Positions 34,931-43,485 are shown, counted from the stretch's first letter. The stretch: DNA of 64,000 bases from Saonia flava (GCF_011927795.1 NZ_JAATJJ010000001.1:62001-126000), one strand, 5' to 3'. Notes: a model not told the origin generated them from the letters alone. Translations and numbers: made by a program.

Positions 34931-35395
34931 TCAGTTTGACTTATCATCTCTATTTAACAAATTTATTAACCCATGAGCATCACGTGTCAAATACTCAACA
35001 ATAGTGCTTCCTTGTTCTATTTGTATATTTTGATAGTGACCAGCGAGAATATAAAAATCACCAGTGTGCGTTAAAAGATTCTCTAACTTTTCGATAAACT
35101 TATCTTTCGAATAATTTAGATTTATATCAGAAGAGGTGTTAGTCATATCGTTTATATGGCTTTTTATAGATACTTTATCCTTATCCAATTCGATTAATGA
35201 ATTTATTCTGTATTCTCCGTTATGTCGATTAATTATTTGAACTTGAAAATTGGTAGTTTCATTTTTTTCCAATAGCAGTTTTAGATGCTTAATAGGCTTA
35301 ATCACCGAGTGTTCAGTTAAGTTATTTGTTTGAGCCATTACATTAACTGAAATTAAGAACAGTACGCAAAAAAATATTCTAGTTGAGTTATTCAT
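34931..35395 (-). CDS. Secreted small protein, unknown
   Basis: 154 residues from ATG 35395 (MNNSTRIFFCVLFLISVNVMAQ, Sec signal). The frame also stays open upstream, but only through repeat sequence. The ATG is 4 bp from the GTTTGCCAAC core. No family is recognised. Matching cores (GTTGGCTAAC after, GTTTGCCAAC before) define it as a single-gene cassette. Confidence 0.65.
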   Translation of the reverse strand: MNNSTRIFFCVLFLISVNVMAQTNNLTEHSVIKPIKHLKLLLEKNETTNFQVQIINRHNGEYRINSLIELDKDKVSIKSHINDMTNTSSDINLNYSKDKFIEKLENLLTHTGDFYILAGHYQNIQIEQGSTIVEYLTRDAHGLINLLNRDDKSN

Positions 35396-35398
35396 AAT

Positions 35399-35890
35399 GT
35401 TTGCCAACGCCGCGCTATGTGAAGTCCGGCTAATTTTAAGGAAATATAGCAAAATCGCATGACTGTTGTTTGGGAACTTGTCATTTTTTGGTCACCGTGT
35501 CCCAAATAACAGGCCTCAAGAAGGCCACATAGTGGCCGTATCTTATGGATTTTGCGGTATTGGGAATAAAATTGGTCGACCAGATTGTATATAGCGTCTT
35601 GATGTGTCGAGTAGATGAGCCGTTGCGGCGATCTTGGCAAAAAGGTCCCTTATCCTACGGATTTGGCAATCTGACAGAGCGCGGCGATGATGTCGACTGG
35701 CTTTTGGTGCATAGGCTGCGGTAGCAGTGCAGCAAAAGTACGCCGCAGGCGTATTCGACATCATCGGTTAGTATAAGAATAGTAGCCAACTGCGTGGTAC
35801 TTTCCTGTCAAGTTACAAAAAAGTTGAAGCGGGCTACAACCCTTGAATTTACTACAATCCTGGCTATTATTTTTATACATTGTTATGCCC
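35399..35890. repeat. Cassette spacer, mosaic with shortened core module
   Basis: Opens GTTTGCCAAC (35399-35408), closes GTTATGCCC (35882-35890). Core module with the CTATGTGAAGTCCGGC deletion, middle module, an 82-bp hairpin bounded by CGATGATGTCGA (35685-35696) and TCGACATCATCG (35755-35766). Terminal stem arms are GTATAAGAATAGTAGCCA (35771-35788) and TGGCTATTATTTTTATAC (35861-35878), 18 bp with two G-T wobbles. Confidence 0.87.
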
Positions 35891-35896
35891 TGGCTT

Positions 35897-36592
35897 TTAT
35901 TCATTATCAATCAGTTTAATTTTCGCAAAATACCACGGAACAGGTTCAAATCCTTTATCTTCGTCGTTCATATAATCAACAAGTTCTTTCCATTTTGTAT
36001 CATTGTCAATTAATCCATAATCGTTGAGTTCTATTTCTAAATCACGTTTTAAGTCTCCGTGTAAATCGTGGCAATGAAATGTATGAAATCCGCCGCCAGA
36101 TTCAACTCCAATTAAATCATACCCTAGTAATTTTCCATTGTCGTTATCATGTTCTCGATTCCTCAGTTTATACCTTAATCCAATTTCACCCATATTCTCA
36201 CCTTGAGGTTCAAATTCCTCAATCAGATTATCCATTTCCGACAGTGGAAGGTAAATTCCTAAAATCATAGATTCCTTTATGTGTGAGAAGAATCTATCTC
36301 GATATTCTCTGACAGAATCAATGTTGTAAAACAACTCTGGAAAACCAATCTTGTTCTCAATATCCTTTTTATCAGTCCAAGAATGTATGTGATTTAGTGT
36401 CTCGGAATTAATGTTAAAATTCTTATTCACTTCATCTTTATCATTTTCACGAATAGTCCATGGTCTTGAAAATGAATCCAACAAACTATCATTTATGCAG
36501 TTGCTACATGTCAAAACCTTTTTGCCAATAAAAGTCCCGAAATCAATCTTTCGAGTTTTAATCAAATAATATCCAGCTTTATAATAATCCAT
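35897..36592 (-). CDS. Cytoplasmic protein of unknown function, first partner gene upstream
   Basis: 231 residues, acidic, no signal or membrane segment. It carries a CSNC pair near the start (KKVLTCSNCINDS) and a His-rich stretch (GGGFHTFHCHDLHGDLKRDL). No family is recognised. It begins one base after the stop of a small zinc-binding protein gene, so the two are cotranscribed. They share one cassette bounded by GTTATGCCC and GGGCATAAC. The tight pairing suggests a joint function, but its nature is unknown. Confidence 0.65.
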   Translation of the reverse strand: MDYYKAGYYLIKTRKIDFGTFIGKKVLTCSNCINDSLLDSFSRPWTIRENDKDEVNKNFNINSETLNHIHSWTDKKDIENKIGFPELFYNIDSVREYRDRFFSHIKESMILGIYLPLSEMDNLIEEFEPQGENMGEIGLRYKLRNREHDNDNGKLLGYDLIGVESGGGFHTFHCHDLHGDLKRDLEIELNDYGLIDNDTKWKELVDYMNDEDKGFEPVPWYFAKIKLIDNE

Positions 36593-36593
36593 A

Positions 36594-36863
36594 TTAGAAC
36601 CAAAACTTATTCATTGCTTTTAAGAAATCTTCATTATCAACTGGAAACCCAGAGGCAGAACCTATCAATGAATCTATATCACAGTGGGGACACAATGCGG
36701 TCGCACTTTTAGGATTATCAGTATCAATCCACTCTACAATCTCATTAGGCTTTGAAGTCTTTAAACAATAGAAACATCCGCAAATATCACTATTGAGTAT
36801 CTCAGCTTTATGTAAACTCGAATTCTTATGTGCTCTTTCTATTAATTCTCTGTTAAAATCCAT
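36594..36863 (-). CDS. Small zinc-binding cytoplasmic protein
   Basis: 89 residues from ATG 36863 (MDFNRELIERAHKNSS); a GTG three codons earlier is also in frame. CGCFYC and CPHCDIDSLIG form two CxxC-type pairs expected to bind one zinc ion, and ASGFPV...DFLKAMNKFWF closes the domain. Similar small proteins annotated only as cytoplasmic protein occur widely in bacteria; function unknown. First gene of a two-gene cassette. Confidence 0.72.
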   Translation of the reverse strand: MDFNRELIERAHKNSSLHKAEILNSDICGCFYCLKTSKPNEIVEWIDTDNPKSATALCPHCDIDSLIGSASGFPVDNEDFLKAMNKFWF

Positions 36864-36895
36864 AAGTTTCACTTTTGCAGTTCGCTCCTAAGCTT

Positions 36896-37032
36896 GGGCA
36901 TAACGTTTATGTATAAGAATAGTTGCGGGTTTGTATGCGAGGATTTTCCGAAGGAAAATCAGACGTTACAAACACGCAACAACCATTGATTAAGGACTAA
37001 ACCGCAATTATTTTTATACGGTGTTGTAAGCC
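36896..37032. repeat. 137-bp cassette spacer, hairpin only
   Basis: Opens GGGCATAAC (36896-36904), closes GTTGTAAGCC (37023-37032). Arms TATAAGAATAGTTGCGG (36912-36928) and CCGCAATTATTTTTATA (37002-37018) pair over 17 bp with two G-T wobbles on the + strand. An inner GATTTTCC/GGAAAATC hairpin (36942-36961) is present. This is the cleanest attC-like site in the window. Confidence 0.88.
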
Positions 37033-37050
37033 GTTTTTTACGCATTTTAT

Positions 37051-38313
37051 TTAGTTTAATAATTTATTTAATCCTTCTTTATCGAATAAAATCCGACCAA
37101 CTTTAATGTCTGACCAACCCTTTTTTAGTTTATAAGTAAAGGTTGGTTTGTCCTCTATAAGTTCACAAACAATGTAATAATTTGATATTTGGTCATTGGA
37201 AATATTTTTCAGTTCCTGAATGTGAGTTGATATAAAAAAATAGGAATTTTTAAATTTACTCAGACCATTTATTGTTGTTTGGCAAATCTCGAAAGCATCT
37301 TCTACATTTGTACCACTAAACAGTTCATCGAAAATTGCAAAACATTTTTTTCCATTTGCTGCGTTTTTAACAACGTTTTTGAGATTAATTACTTCTGTCA
37401 TAAAATGACTGTAACCATTTAGAATGTCATCCCGTCTATTAATTTCTATTGAAAAGCGATTGCAAAACGGAATTTCTCCAAAAGACGCAGGTATTCCAAT
37501 TCCTAAATGTCCAAAATATATGCAGAGTCCAACAGCTTTTAGGAAAGTTGACTTACCTGACATATTAGGTCCATTCAATAAAATCACGTTGCTCTCGGTT
37601 TCAAAATCGTTCTTTACAGGTTTGTTGATTAATGGATGATAAAAGTCTTTTAGTTTAATATGTTCCTTGTCAAAATTTGGAAATGTAAAGTTGTTTTTAT
37701 TAATCCCTAAATTGATTGATAGATAAGCCTCAAACAGAAATAAATTTTTCCAAAAAGGCTTAATCAAATCTGTTTCTTTAAGGGTTTTTATTTTTTCTGT
37801 TAATTCTATAACGTGTTTGTCCTTTAACCTTTTCTCTCGGATAATATGCTCATATTTGAAAAGTTCAAAACTTGATAGAAATTTTAAAATTTCTTTAATT
37901 TCGGAAGCATATTCTTCTGGAAATTGATTTAATTTTAGTCGTGTAAAGTACCTTGATTCTAAGCGATGAAAGAATAATATTAGTTGATTGAACTTACTTG
38001 TATATCGAGTTTTTTCTTGTTTGGAAGCAAATAGTTTATACTTTAATTTTTTTTGGGATAAGTCCTCTATTTTTTCGTCGTTTAAAAAATAATGGACTTC
38101 ATTTAAGTATAAAACGGTATATGAATAGTCTTTAAGAATTTGATTGTTGGCGGTAAACCCTTTTAAAATATTCTGGCGAGTAACAATTTTGGTTGTCGAT
38201 TCTAAAGGTGTTTTTAAAATTCCAATAATTTTTTCCTTGGCGAACATATTTAAAGAATAGTCGAACAATGGTAAGAGTTCTTTTTCAATATTTAAGTCTT
38301 TCAAATTGTTCAT
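37051..38313 (-). CDS. MutS-family ATPase without mismatch-recognition domain
   Basis: 420 residues from ATG 38313 (MNNLKDLNIEKEL); the frame continues upstream but crosses the core sequence. A helical lever region (about 20-240) is followed by the MutS ATPase domain: Walker A LLNGPNMSGKST (245-256), Walker B FAIFDELFSGT near 315 and a TH(I) switch in FISTHIQEL. The N-terminal mismatch-binding and connector domains are absent, as in MutS-like proteins of Bacteroidota whose role is not settled. It is the right-most cassette, flanked by GTTGTAAGCC and GGCTTACAAC. Confidence 0.87.
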   Translation of the reverse strand: MNNLKDLNIEKELLPLFDYSLNMFAKEKIIGILKTPLESTTKIVTRQNILKGFTANNQILKDYSYTVLYLNEVHYFLNDEKIEDLSQKKLKYKLFASKQEKTRYTSKFNQLILFFHRLESRYFTRLKLNQFPEEYASEIKEILKFLSSFELFKYEHIIREKRLKDKHVIELTEKIKTLKETDLIKPFWKNLFLFEAYLSINLGINKNNFTFPNFDKEHIKLKDFYHPLINKPVKNDFETESNVILLNGPNMSGKSTFLKAVGLCIYFGHLGIGIPASFGEIPFCNRFSIEINRRDDILNGYSHFMTEVINLKNVVKNAANGKKCFAIFDELFSGTNVEDAFEICQTTINGLSKFKNSYFFISTHIQELKNISNDQISNYYIVCELIEDKPTFTYKLKKGWSDIKVGRILFDKEGLNKLLN

Positions 38314-38342
38314 TATAATTCTTAGATGGATGTTTTTTAAAT

Positions 38343-38640
38343 GGCTTACAACACATAAATATATGCAAGTTTTGGATTTACCCACAAAATACAATATATT
38401 TTGTAAAGCCAGTAAAAACAGACAATAAGAAAGATTTATGTAATTGGTTATTTTGTATATCAAATTCATATAGTAAATTACTGATATACAAAATACACAT
38501 ATGAATGTTGACAAATATTCTTTTGTGCCAGACCAATATCGTAACCCCGGGTTATGTAGGGCATCTACCATAGTAGTAGACCGGTTATAGCTAATGAGGC
38601 CGTATCTTTTGGATTTTACCGTATTGGGAATTCATGTATC
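38343..38640. repeat. Right margin of the array: last core and decayed repeat
   Basis: GGCTTACAAC (38343-38352) is the 5' core of the last cassette. It is not followed by a spacer hairpin but by about 190 bp of AT-rich sequence. At 38541-38635 a worn copy of the core and middle modules appears (GGGTTATGTAGGGCATCTAC...GTATCTTTTGGATTTTACCGTATTGGGAAT). Confidence 0.7.
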
Positions 38641-38838
38641 CAATAAAAACATACTTTCTGTAAAAAACCCTTGAATTTTCTGTGAACTGGTTTTGTAGGT
38701 TCAATATCCTTCCTATACGCAATTATAGGCTTTGTCAACTTATAAATGACATCCTGTCAGTTTTTCTCCCTTGGCATATTGTTTGTCATTCCAATACCGA
38801 GTAAAAAACAGAACGCACTAATTATTTAAAACATAAAC

Positions 38839-40746
38839 ATGAGTAAAATTATAGGAATAGATTTAGGAACAACCAACTCTTGTGTCTCCGTAATGGAAGG
38901 TAACGAGCCCGTTGTAATTCCTAATGCAGAAGGAAAAAGAACCACTCCATCTGTCATTGCCTTTGTAGAAGGTGGGGAGATCAAGGTAGGGGATCCAGCA
39001 AAAAGACAAGCGGTAACAAATCCGCACAAGACCATTTACTCCATAAAACGTTTTATGGGGAACAAATTCTCCGAGTCCAAAAAAGAGGCAGATAGAGTAC
39101 CCTATAAAGTGGTAAAAGGGGATAACGATACTCCAAGAGTGGATATAGATGGCCGTTTGTACACGCCACAGGAATTGTCTGCCATGATTCTTCAGAAAAT
39201 GAAGAAAACGGCCGAGGACTATTTGGGACAAGATGTAACACGTGCCGTAATTACGGTACCTGCTTACTTTAACGATGCGCAGAGACAAGCTACCAAAGAA
39301 GCGGGGGAAATTGCAGGTCTTACCGTAGAACGTATTATCAATGAGCCTACAGCGGCATCTTTGGCGTACGGAATGGACAAAAAAGATACAGACCAAAAAA
39401 TTGTAGTATTCGATTTTGGTGGGGGTACACATGATGTTTCCATCCTGGAATTGGGAGACGGAGTTTTCGAGGTATTGGCAACAGACGGAGATACCCACTT
39501 AGGGGGTGACGATGTGGACCAAAAAATAATTGACTGGTTGGCCGAGGAGTTCAAGAAAGACGAGTCTATGGATTTACGAGAAGATGCCATGGCATTGCAA
39601 CGTTTACGTGAGGCTGCAGAAAAAGCAAAAATTGAATTGTCCTCTTCTGCACAGACAGAAATAAACTTGCCATACGTAACGGCAACGGCATCAGGCCCCA
39701 AGCACTTGGTACGTACCTTGACAAGGGCCACTTTTGAGCAATTGATAGATGATTTGGTAAAAAGGACCATTGAGCCTTGCCAAACTGCTTTAAAAGCAGC
39801 TGGTCTGTCTAAAAGTGATATTGATGAGATCATCTTGGTAGGTGGTTCCACAAGAATACCTGCTGTACAGGAAGCGGTAGAAAAATTCTTTGGTAAAAAA
39901 CCATCAAAAGGGGTAAACCCGGACGAGGTGGTTGCAGTTGGCGCAGCTATCCAAGGTGGTGTATTAACAGGAGACGTTAAAGATGTATTGTTATTGGATG
40001 TTACACCTCTTTCTTTAGGTATAGAAACTATGGGTAGTGTAATGACTAAGTTGATAGACGCCAATACAACGATTCCAACAAAGAAATCACAAGTGTTCTC
40101 AACAGCAGCGGATAATCAGCCATCAGTGGAAATCCATGTGCTGCAAGGGGAAAGACCTATGGCGGCGGACAACAAAACAATTGGTCGTTTCCATTTGGAC
40201 GGTATTCCACCAGCACAAAGGGGAACACCACAGATTGAGGTAACCTTTGATATTGATGCCAATGGTATTATTAAAGTTTCGGCTACCGATAAGGCAACAA
40301 ACAAAACTCAGGATATTCGTATTGAAGCTTCTTCTGGATTAACAGAGGAGGAAATCAAGAAAATGAAAGCTGAGGCAGAAGCAAATGCTGAGGCGGATAA
40401 AACTGCCAAGGAAACAGCCGATAAGTTGAATGAGGCAGATGGAATGATCTTCCAAACAGAAAAGCAACTAAAAGAGTTTGGTGATAAATTATCTGATGAT
40501 AAGAAAAAGCCAATCGAAGATGCTTTGGAAGAGTTGAAGAAAGCCTATGAAAGCAAAGATTTGGCTGTGATTACGCCAGCTTTGGAGAAAATCAATGAAA
40601 CTTGGAAAGTGGCATCGGAAGAAATGTACAAAGCGCAGGCAGAAGCACAACAAGGTGGTGCAGCTCCAGAAGGAGATACTGCTTCTGGTGAAGGTCCCAA
40701 GGAAGGCGATGATGTTGAAGACGTAGACTTTGAAGAAGTGAAGTAA
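38839..40746 (+). CDS. dnaK: Chaperone DnaK (Hsp70)
   Basis: 635 residues with all Hsp70 signatures: [12 protein letters not shown] at the start, [14 protein letters not shown] (signature 2; His in the place of the more usual Phe/Tyr), [13 protein letters not shown] (signature 3), and a substrate-binding domain with [13 protein letters not shown]. An acidic glycine-rich tail ends EDVDFEEVK. It folds nascent and stressed proteins with DnaJ and GrpE in the cytoplasm. Neither partner gene is adjacent. It is the first conserved gene beyond the cassette array and ends at a strong terminator. Confidence 0.97.
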   Translation: MSKIIGIDLGTTNSCVSVMEGNEPVVIPNAEGKRTTPSVIAFVEGGEIKVGDPAKRQAVTNPHKTIYSIKRFMGNKFSESKKEADRVPYKVVKGDNDTPRVDIDGRLYTPQELSAMILQKMKKTAEDYLGQDVTRAVITVPAYFNDAQRQATKEAGEIAGLTVERIINEPTAASLAYGMDKKDTDQKIVVFDFGGGTHDVSILELGDGVFEVLATDGDTHLGGDDVDQKIIDWLAEEFKKDESMDLREDAMALQRLREAAEKAKIELSSSAQTEINLPYVTATASGPKHLVRTLTRATFEQLIDDLVKRTIEPCQTALKAAGLSKSDIDEIILVGGSTRIPAVQEAVEKFFGKKPSKGVNPDEVVAVGAAIQGGVLTGDVKDVLLLDVTPLSLGIETMGSVMTKLIDANTTIPTKKSQVFSTAADNQPSVEIHVLQGERPMAADNKTIGRFHLDGIPPAQRGTPQIEVTFDIDANGIIKVSATDKATNKTQDIRIEASSGLTEEEIKKMKAEAEANAEADKTAKETADKLNEADGMIFQTEKQLKEFGDKLSDDKKKPIEDALEELKKAYESKDLAVITPALEKINETWKVASEEMYKAQAEAQQGGAAPEGDTASGEGPKEGDDVEDVDFEEVK

Positions 40747-40776
40747 TCTTTAAAAAGAAAACTATATTTCATAAAA

Positions 40777-40805
40777 AAACCCGCAGTAAAACTGCGGGTT
40801 TTTAT
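40777..40805. terminator. Strong rho-independent terminator
   Basis: AAACCCGCAGT (40777-40787) pairs perfectly with ACTGCGGGTTT (40791-40801) over a three-base loop, with A and T runs on both sides, so it works for dnaK and for the convergent Bax-inhibitor gene. Confidence 0.93.
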
Positions 40806-40826
40806 TTTATAAAAGTTTAGATGTAT

Positions 40827-41534
40827 TTAATCTCTAGATAGTATACTAAGGATATACCAAAACAAAAGCATAAGAGAAGCAAACAACCCTAAAGAGGCAG
40901 CTACATATTGATGCTCTTGGTATTTATGTATCATGTTGGAAGTTTGGTAAAGAATAGAACCAGAAGCCAGCACAACCATCCCAACGCTAAACCATAGCCC
41001 AAGGTTAAACCCGAACAAGGTTCCTGCTATAATTAACCCTAATGCTATAAAAAAACCAATGGTTAGAGCAGATTTTAAGAAAGAAAAATCTTTTTTGGTC
41101 AAAAAAACAACTGCAGACAATCCTGTAAACAAAGATAGGGTCAATACAGCCGCTTGGTTAAGAATGCTAAAGGCACCACCATCCGCCATGACCATGGCAA
41201 TAAAGATTAATGGAATAAAAATAAAAGCTTCTGCTATAACATATAAAACCAGGCCTGCGTAATGCGTTTTTAGGTTGTCACTCTTTAAGGCCATTTTTTC
41301 CGCATAGTTGGTCACTAGCATAAATCCTCCAAGCAAAAGAAGCCAACTATAACCACCAGTTAAGGATAAAGCTAGATTTACAATGGCTTCAACTTGAAAA
41401 AACAAGGTTTCCACCAGTATAAATAATAACACTGCACCCGCCAAATGGGAATAGGTTTTCTTATAAAATGCAACTCTTGATTCATCTGTTAGGTCACTAA
41501 CTAATTGAATCACTTTGGGTTCATTGTTTTCCAT
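40827..41534 (-). CDS. Bax inhibitor-1/YccA family membrane protein
   Basis: 235 residues with seven hydrophobic helices and the BI-1 family start (RVAFYKKTYSHLAGAVLLFI). It lacks a long N-terminal domain. Bacterial members are pH-sensitive calcium leak channels or FtsH-modulating proteins of the inner membrane; which applies here is not known. A final charged end (YILSILSRD) is typical. It is convergent with dnaK and probably has its own promoter near 41560. Confidence 0.88.
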   Translation of the reverse strand: MENNEPKVIQLVSDLTDESRVAFYKKTYSHLAGAVLLFILVETLFFQVEAIVNLALSLTGGYSWLLLLGGFMLVTNYAEKMALKSDNLKTHYAGLVLYVIAEAFIFIPLIFIAMVMADGGAFSILNQAAVLTLSLFTGLSAVVFLTKKDFSFLKSALTIGFFIALGLIIAGTLFGFNLGLWFSVGMVVLASGSILYQTSNMIHKYQEHQYVAASLGLFASLMLLFWYILSILSRD

Positions 41535-41684
41535 AAAATTAAGTTTAGGTTATTCAATTTAGTTCAACTGGCGTAGTAAGGTTTTTATTGCATTTTGTAG
41601 TCCAACAGTAAATATATTCGATTTTGAGAATTTTCCTCCCCCTTCATTTGGTCGGTTTTTTTTCCATAATGAGGTTTTAAAGAC

Positions 41685-41692
41685 TAATTTTG
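41685..41692 (+). promoter_or_regulatory. Bacteroidota -7 promoter element (TAnnTTTG)
   Basis: TAATTTTG lies 4 bp before the ATG at 41697. In this phylum transcription starts a few bases downstream of this element, so the transcript would have almost no 5' leader. Confidence 0.5.
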
Positions 41693-41696
41693 AAGT

Positions 41697-42626
41697 ATGA
41701 AAAAGCACTACACCATTACTTTTCTATTTGTTTTTTGTTGGATGAATACTTTATTGTATTCCCAAGAAGTACGGATTTTTACCCTAAATGATTTTGACCT
41801 AAAGGGAGATGTAAAATCTTGCCTGGTCATGACCGATTATGGTAAGGAGGAGTTTGATTTTGATGAAAAGGGGTACTTAACAAAATTGGTAACCCGTTAC
41901 AACGACTCGGATTACACAACGACCCATTATAAATATGACAGCGGGGAGCTTATGGAAAAAAGGGTCGAAAATTATATAGATGGGGAGTTTGATGAGAGTA
42001 CATCCATTGCAAATTTTTATGAAATAGATACTACCCAAAACAGAAAAGTAACAGAAAAAATATTTTCCTATAGCAATGAGGCGCTGGATCAATATGAATA
42101 TATATATGATGGGGACAACAGGCTGGTATCCATAAAGAAGACAAATAATGATGGAGTAGATGAGACAGTCGTAGATTATACCATCTATAAGGGGGAAAGC
42201 ACAACATCGTACCTTTTGAACGGAGTGGTGCAAAAATCCATTAGGACATCCGAAAAGAAAAAGAAGAACGGGAAAATTATGAGGACTGTTTTAACAAAAG
42301 AGTTTTTGGAAGGCAATCCCATAAAGGCGTCGGAAGAAATATTTGGTGATGACCAAAAATTAATTTCCGAAACTAAGTTTACTTATGATACTGTAACCAA
42401 AGGATTTGTTCCCGCAGAGAAATTACAGTACAGTTACAATGAAAAGGGGATGATAAGTGGTTTAAAATCCAATAGAGAAGGAACGGAGGATATAAAGAAA
42501 TTTATTTATCAATACGATGGGGAACCTCACCAAAATTGGATCAAGAAAATAAGAACTCCGGATAATGCCTATACCACTAGGAAAATAGAATATTATGCCC
42601 AAGTTGAGGTAACCCAGGAAAAATAA
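41697..42626 (+). CDS. Secreted YD-repeat-like protein, unknown
   Basis: 309 residues with a Sec signal (ending LLYSQE). The body is a series of short beta units of the pattern Y-x-Y-(D/N)-x-x-G (FDFDEKGYLTKLVTRYND; YIYDGDNRLVSI; YSYNEKGMISGL), reminiscent of YD/RHS-like repeats but without a toxin domain or the RHS core. Probably a periplasmic or surface protein; role unknown. It stands alone, with its own promoter-like element directly at the start and a terminator after the stop. Confidence 0.72.
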   Translation: MKKHYTITFLFVFCWMNTLLYSQEVRIFTLNDFDLKGDVKSCLVMTDYGKEEFDFDEKGYLTKLVTRYNDSDYTTTHYKYDSGELMEKRVENYIDGEFDESTSIANFYEIDTTQNRKVTEKIFSYSNEALDQYEYIYDGDNRLVSIKKTNNDGVDETVVDYTIYKGESTTSYLLNGVVQKSIRTSEKKKKNGKIMRTVLTKEFLEGNPIKASEEIFGDDQKLISETKFTYDTVTKGFVPAEKLQYSYNEKGMISGLKSNREGTEDIKKFIYQYDGEPHQNWIKKIRTPDNAYTTRKIEYYAQVEVTQEK

Positions 42627-42656
42627 AAAAGGACATATAATTAAATATGCCCTTTT
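42627..42656. terminator. Bidirectional terminator
   Basis: AAAAGGACATAT (42627-42638) pairs with ATATGCCCTTTT (42645-42656) with one mismatch. It is between two convergent genes. Confidence 0.75.
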
Positions 42657-42675
42657 AAACACTGTGCCATAGCTT

Positions 42676-43485
42676 TTATTTTGAAGGATTGGAAACGCAT
42701 TTTTTAAACATTTCCATTGCTTTTGCTTGTAATGATATGGTTTGCTGCAAATAATAGTTTTTAGTCTCTTCTAACGTCTCATTGTTCAATACTTCATCTT
42801 TTCTGGATTTATAACCATTGATAAGAGATTGCGTATTGTCGCATCCATATATAATTGCCAATTCTTTGATTTTTCGTTCCAAATCGTCCAAAGACTGTTC
42901 GGCTACTCTTTTAAGTCGCAATTGTTCTTCCAGTTCAATTTGGCGATTAACTTTTGCCTGTTCCGCTAAGATTTTTTGCTCTTCAATTTTTTGCTCAAGA
43001 ATCTGTTGTTGTTTTAACAACTTTTTTTGTTCTTCAGCCAATCTTTTTTGTTCTTCCGTAAGGTTCTGATCCACTATGTTTTCTATCAAATCAGGATCTA
43101 CAGAATTATTTGGAGCATTGTTGTTTCCAGAACAGACGTCCATTGTTGTTAAAACATCCTGTGCATAACCAAATGCCCTTTTGGTGTGATACCTGCCCAT
43201 GTCCCAATCTTCTGGGTCAATAGCGCTTTTTAATTGGTCTATGCCGTCTATAATTGGATTTAGGGCTTTGTTACATCCGCAGTTGGTAATTAGTCCTTCA
43301 GCTTTTTCAAAAGCCTCCAATGCTCTTTCCGCATAATATTTTTGATGGTCAAAATTATCTGCATTTAAGGCTCTTTTGGTATGTGCTACTGCGTAGGTTG
43401 CTGCTGAATATGCTGTGTCACAATTTGCAGAAAGAAAAGAGGTGGTTAGTAAGGAAAAGAATAAAATTAATGTAAAATTCTTCAT
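42676..43485 (-). CDS. Secreted coiled-coil protein, unknown
   Basis: 269 residues: Sec signal (ending FLSAN), a cysteine-bearing helical domain (about 20-115; TNCGCNKALNPIIDGIDQLK), then a long Gln/Glu/Lys coiled coil (about 135-205; EEQKKLLKQQQILEQKIEEQ) and a helical C-terminal domain with a Cys (FKKCVSN). The even Cys content suits the periplasm. No known family; probably a structural protein. Confidence 0.7.
   Translation of the reverse strand: MKNFTLILFFSLLTTSFLSANCDTAYSAATYAVAHTKRALNADNFDHQKYYAERALEAFEKAEGLITNCGCNKALNPIIDGIDQLKSAIDPEDWDMGRYHTKRAFGYAQDVLTTMDVCSGNNNAPNNSVDPDLIENIVDQNLTEEQKRLAEEQKKLLKQQQILEQKIEEQKILAEQAKVNRQIELEEQLRLKRVAEQSLDDLERKIKELAIIYGCDNTQSLINGYKSRKDEVLNNETLEETKNYYLQQTISLQAKAMEMFKKCVSNPSK

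Noticed and set aside
17929-36000. Spaced repeats resembling a CRISPR array
   Set aside because: Repeat units are 80-600 bp, palindromic and separated by whole genes; no short regular repeat-spacer pattern and no cas genes.
18000-36000. TATATTTCC on the gene strand of the core module as a promoter for cassette genes
   Set aside because: It is one base from the TAnnTTTG consensus, but no -33 element is at a suitable distance in the copies examined, so I do not claim it.
38400-38571. N-terminal extension of the MutS-like protein up to 38571
   Set aside because: The extension crosses the cassette core GGCTTACAAC and a worn repeat; homology starts at the ATG at 38313.
39264-40064. Long leftward open frame opposite dnaK
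   Set aside because: Antisense shadow of the highly biased dnaK coding sequence; no independent features.
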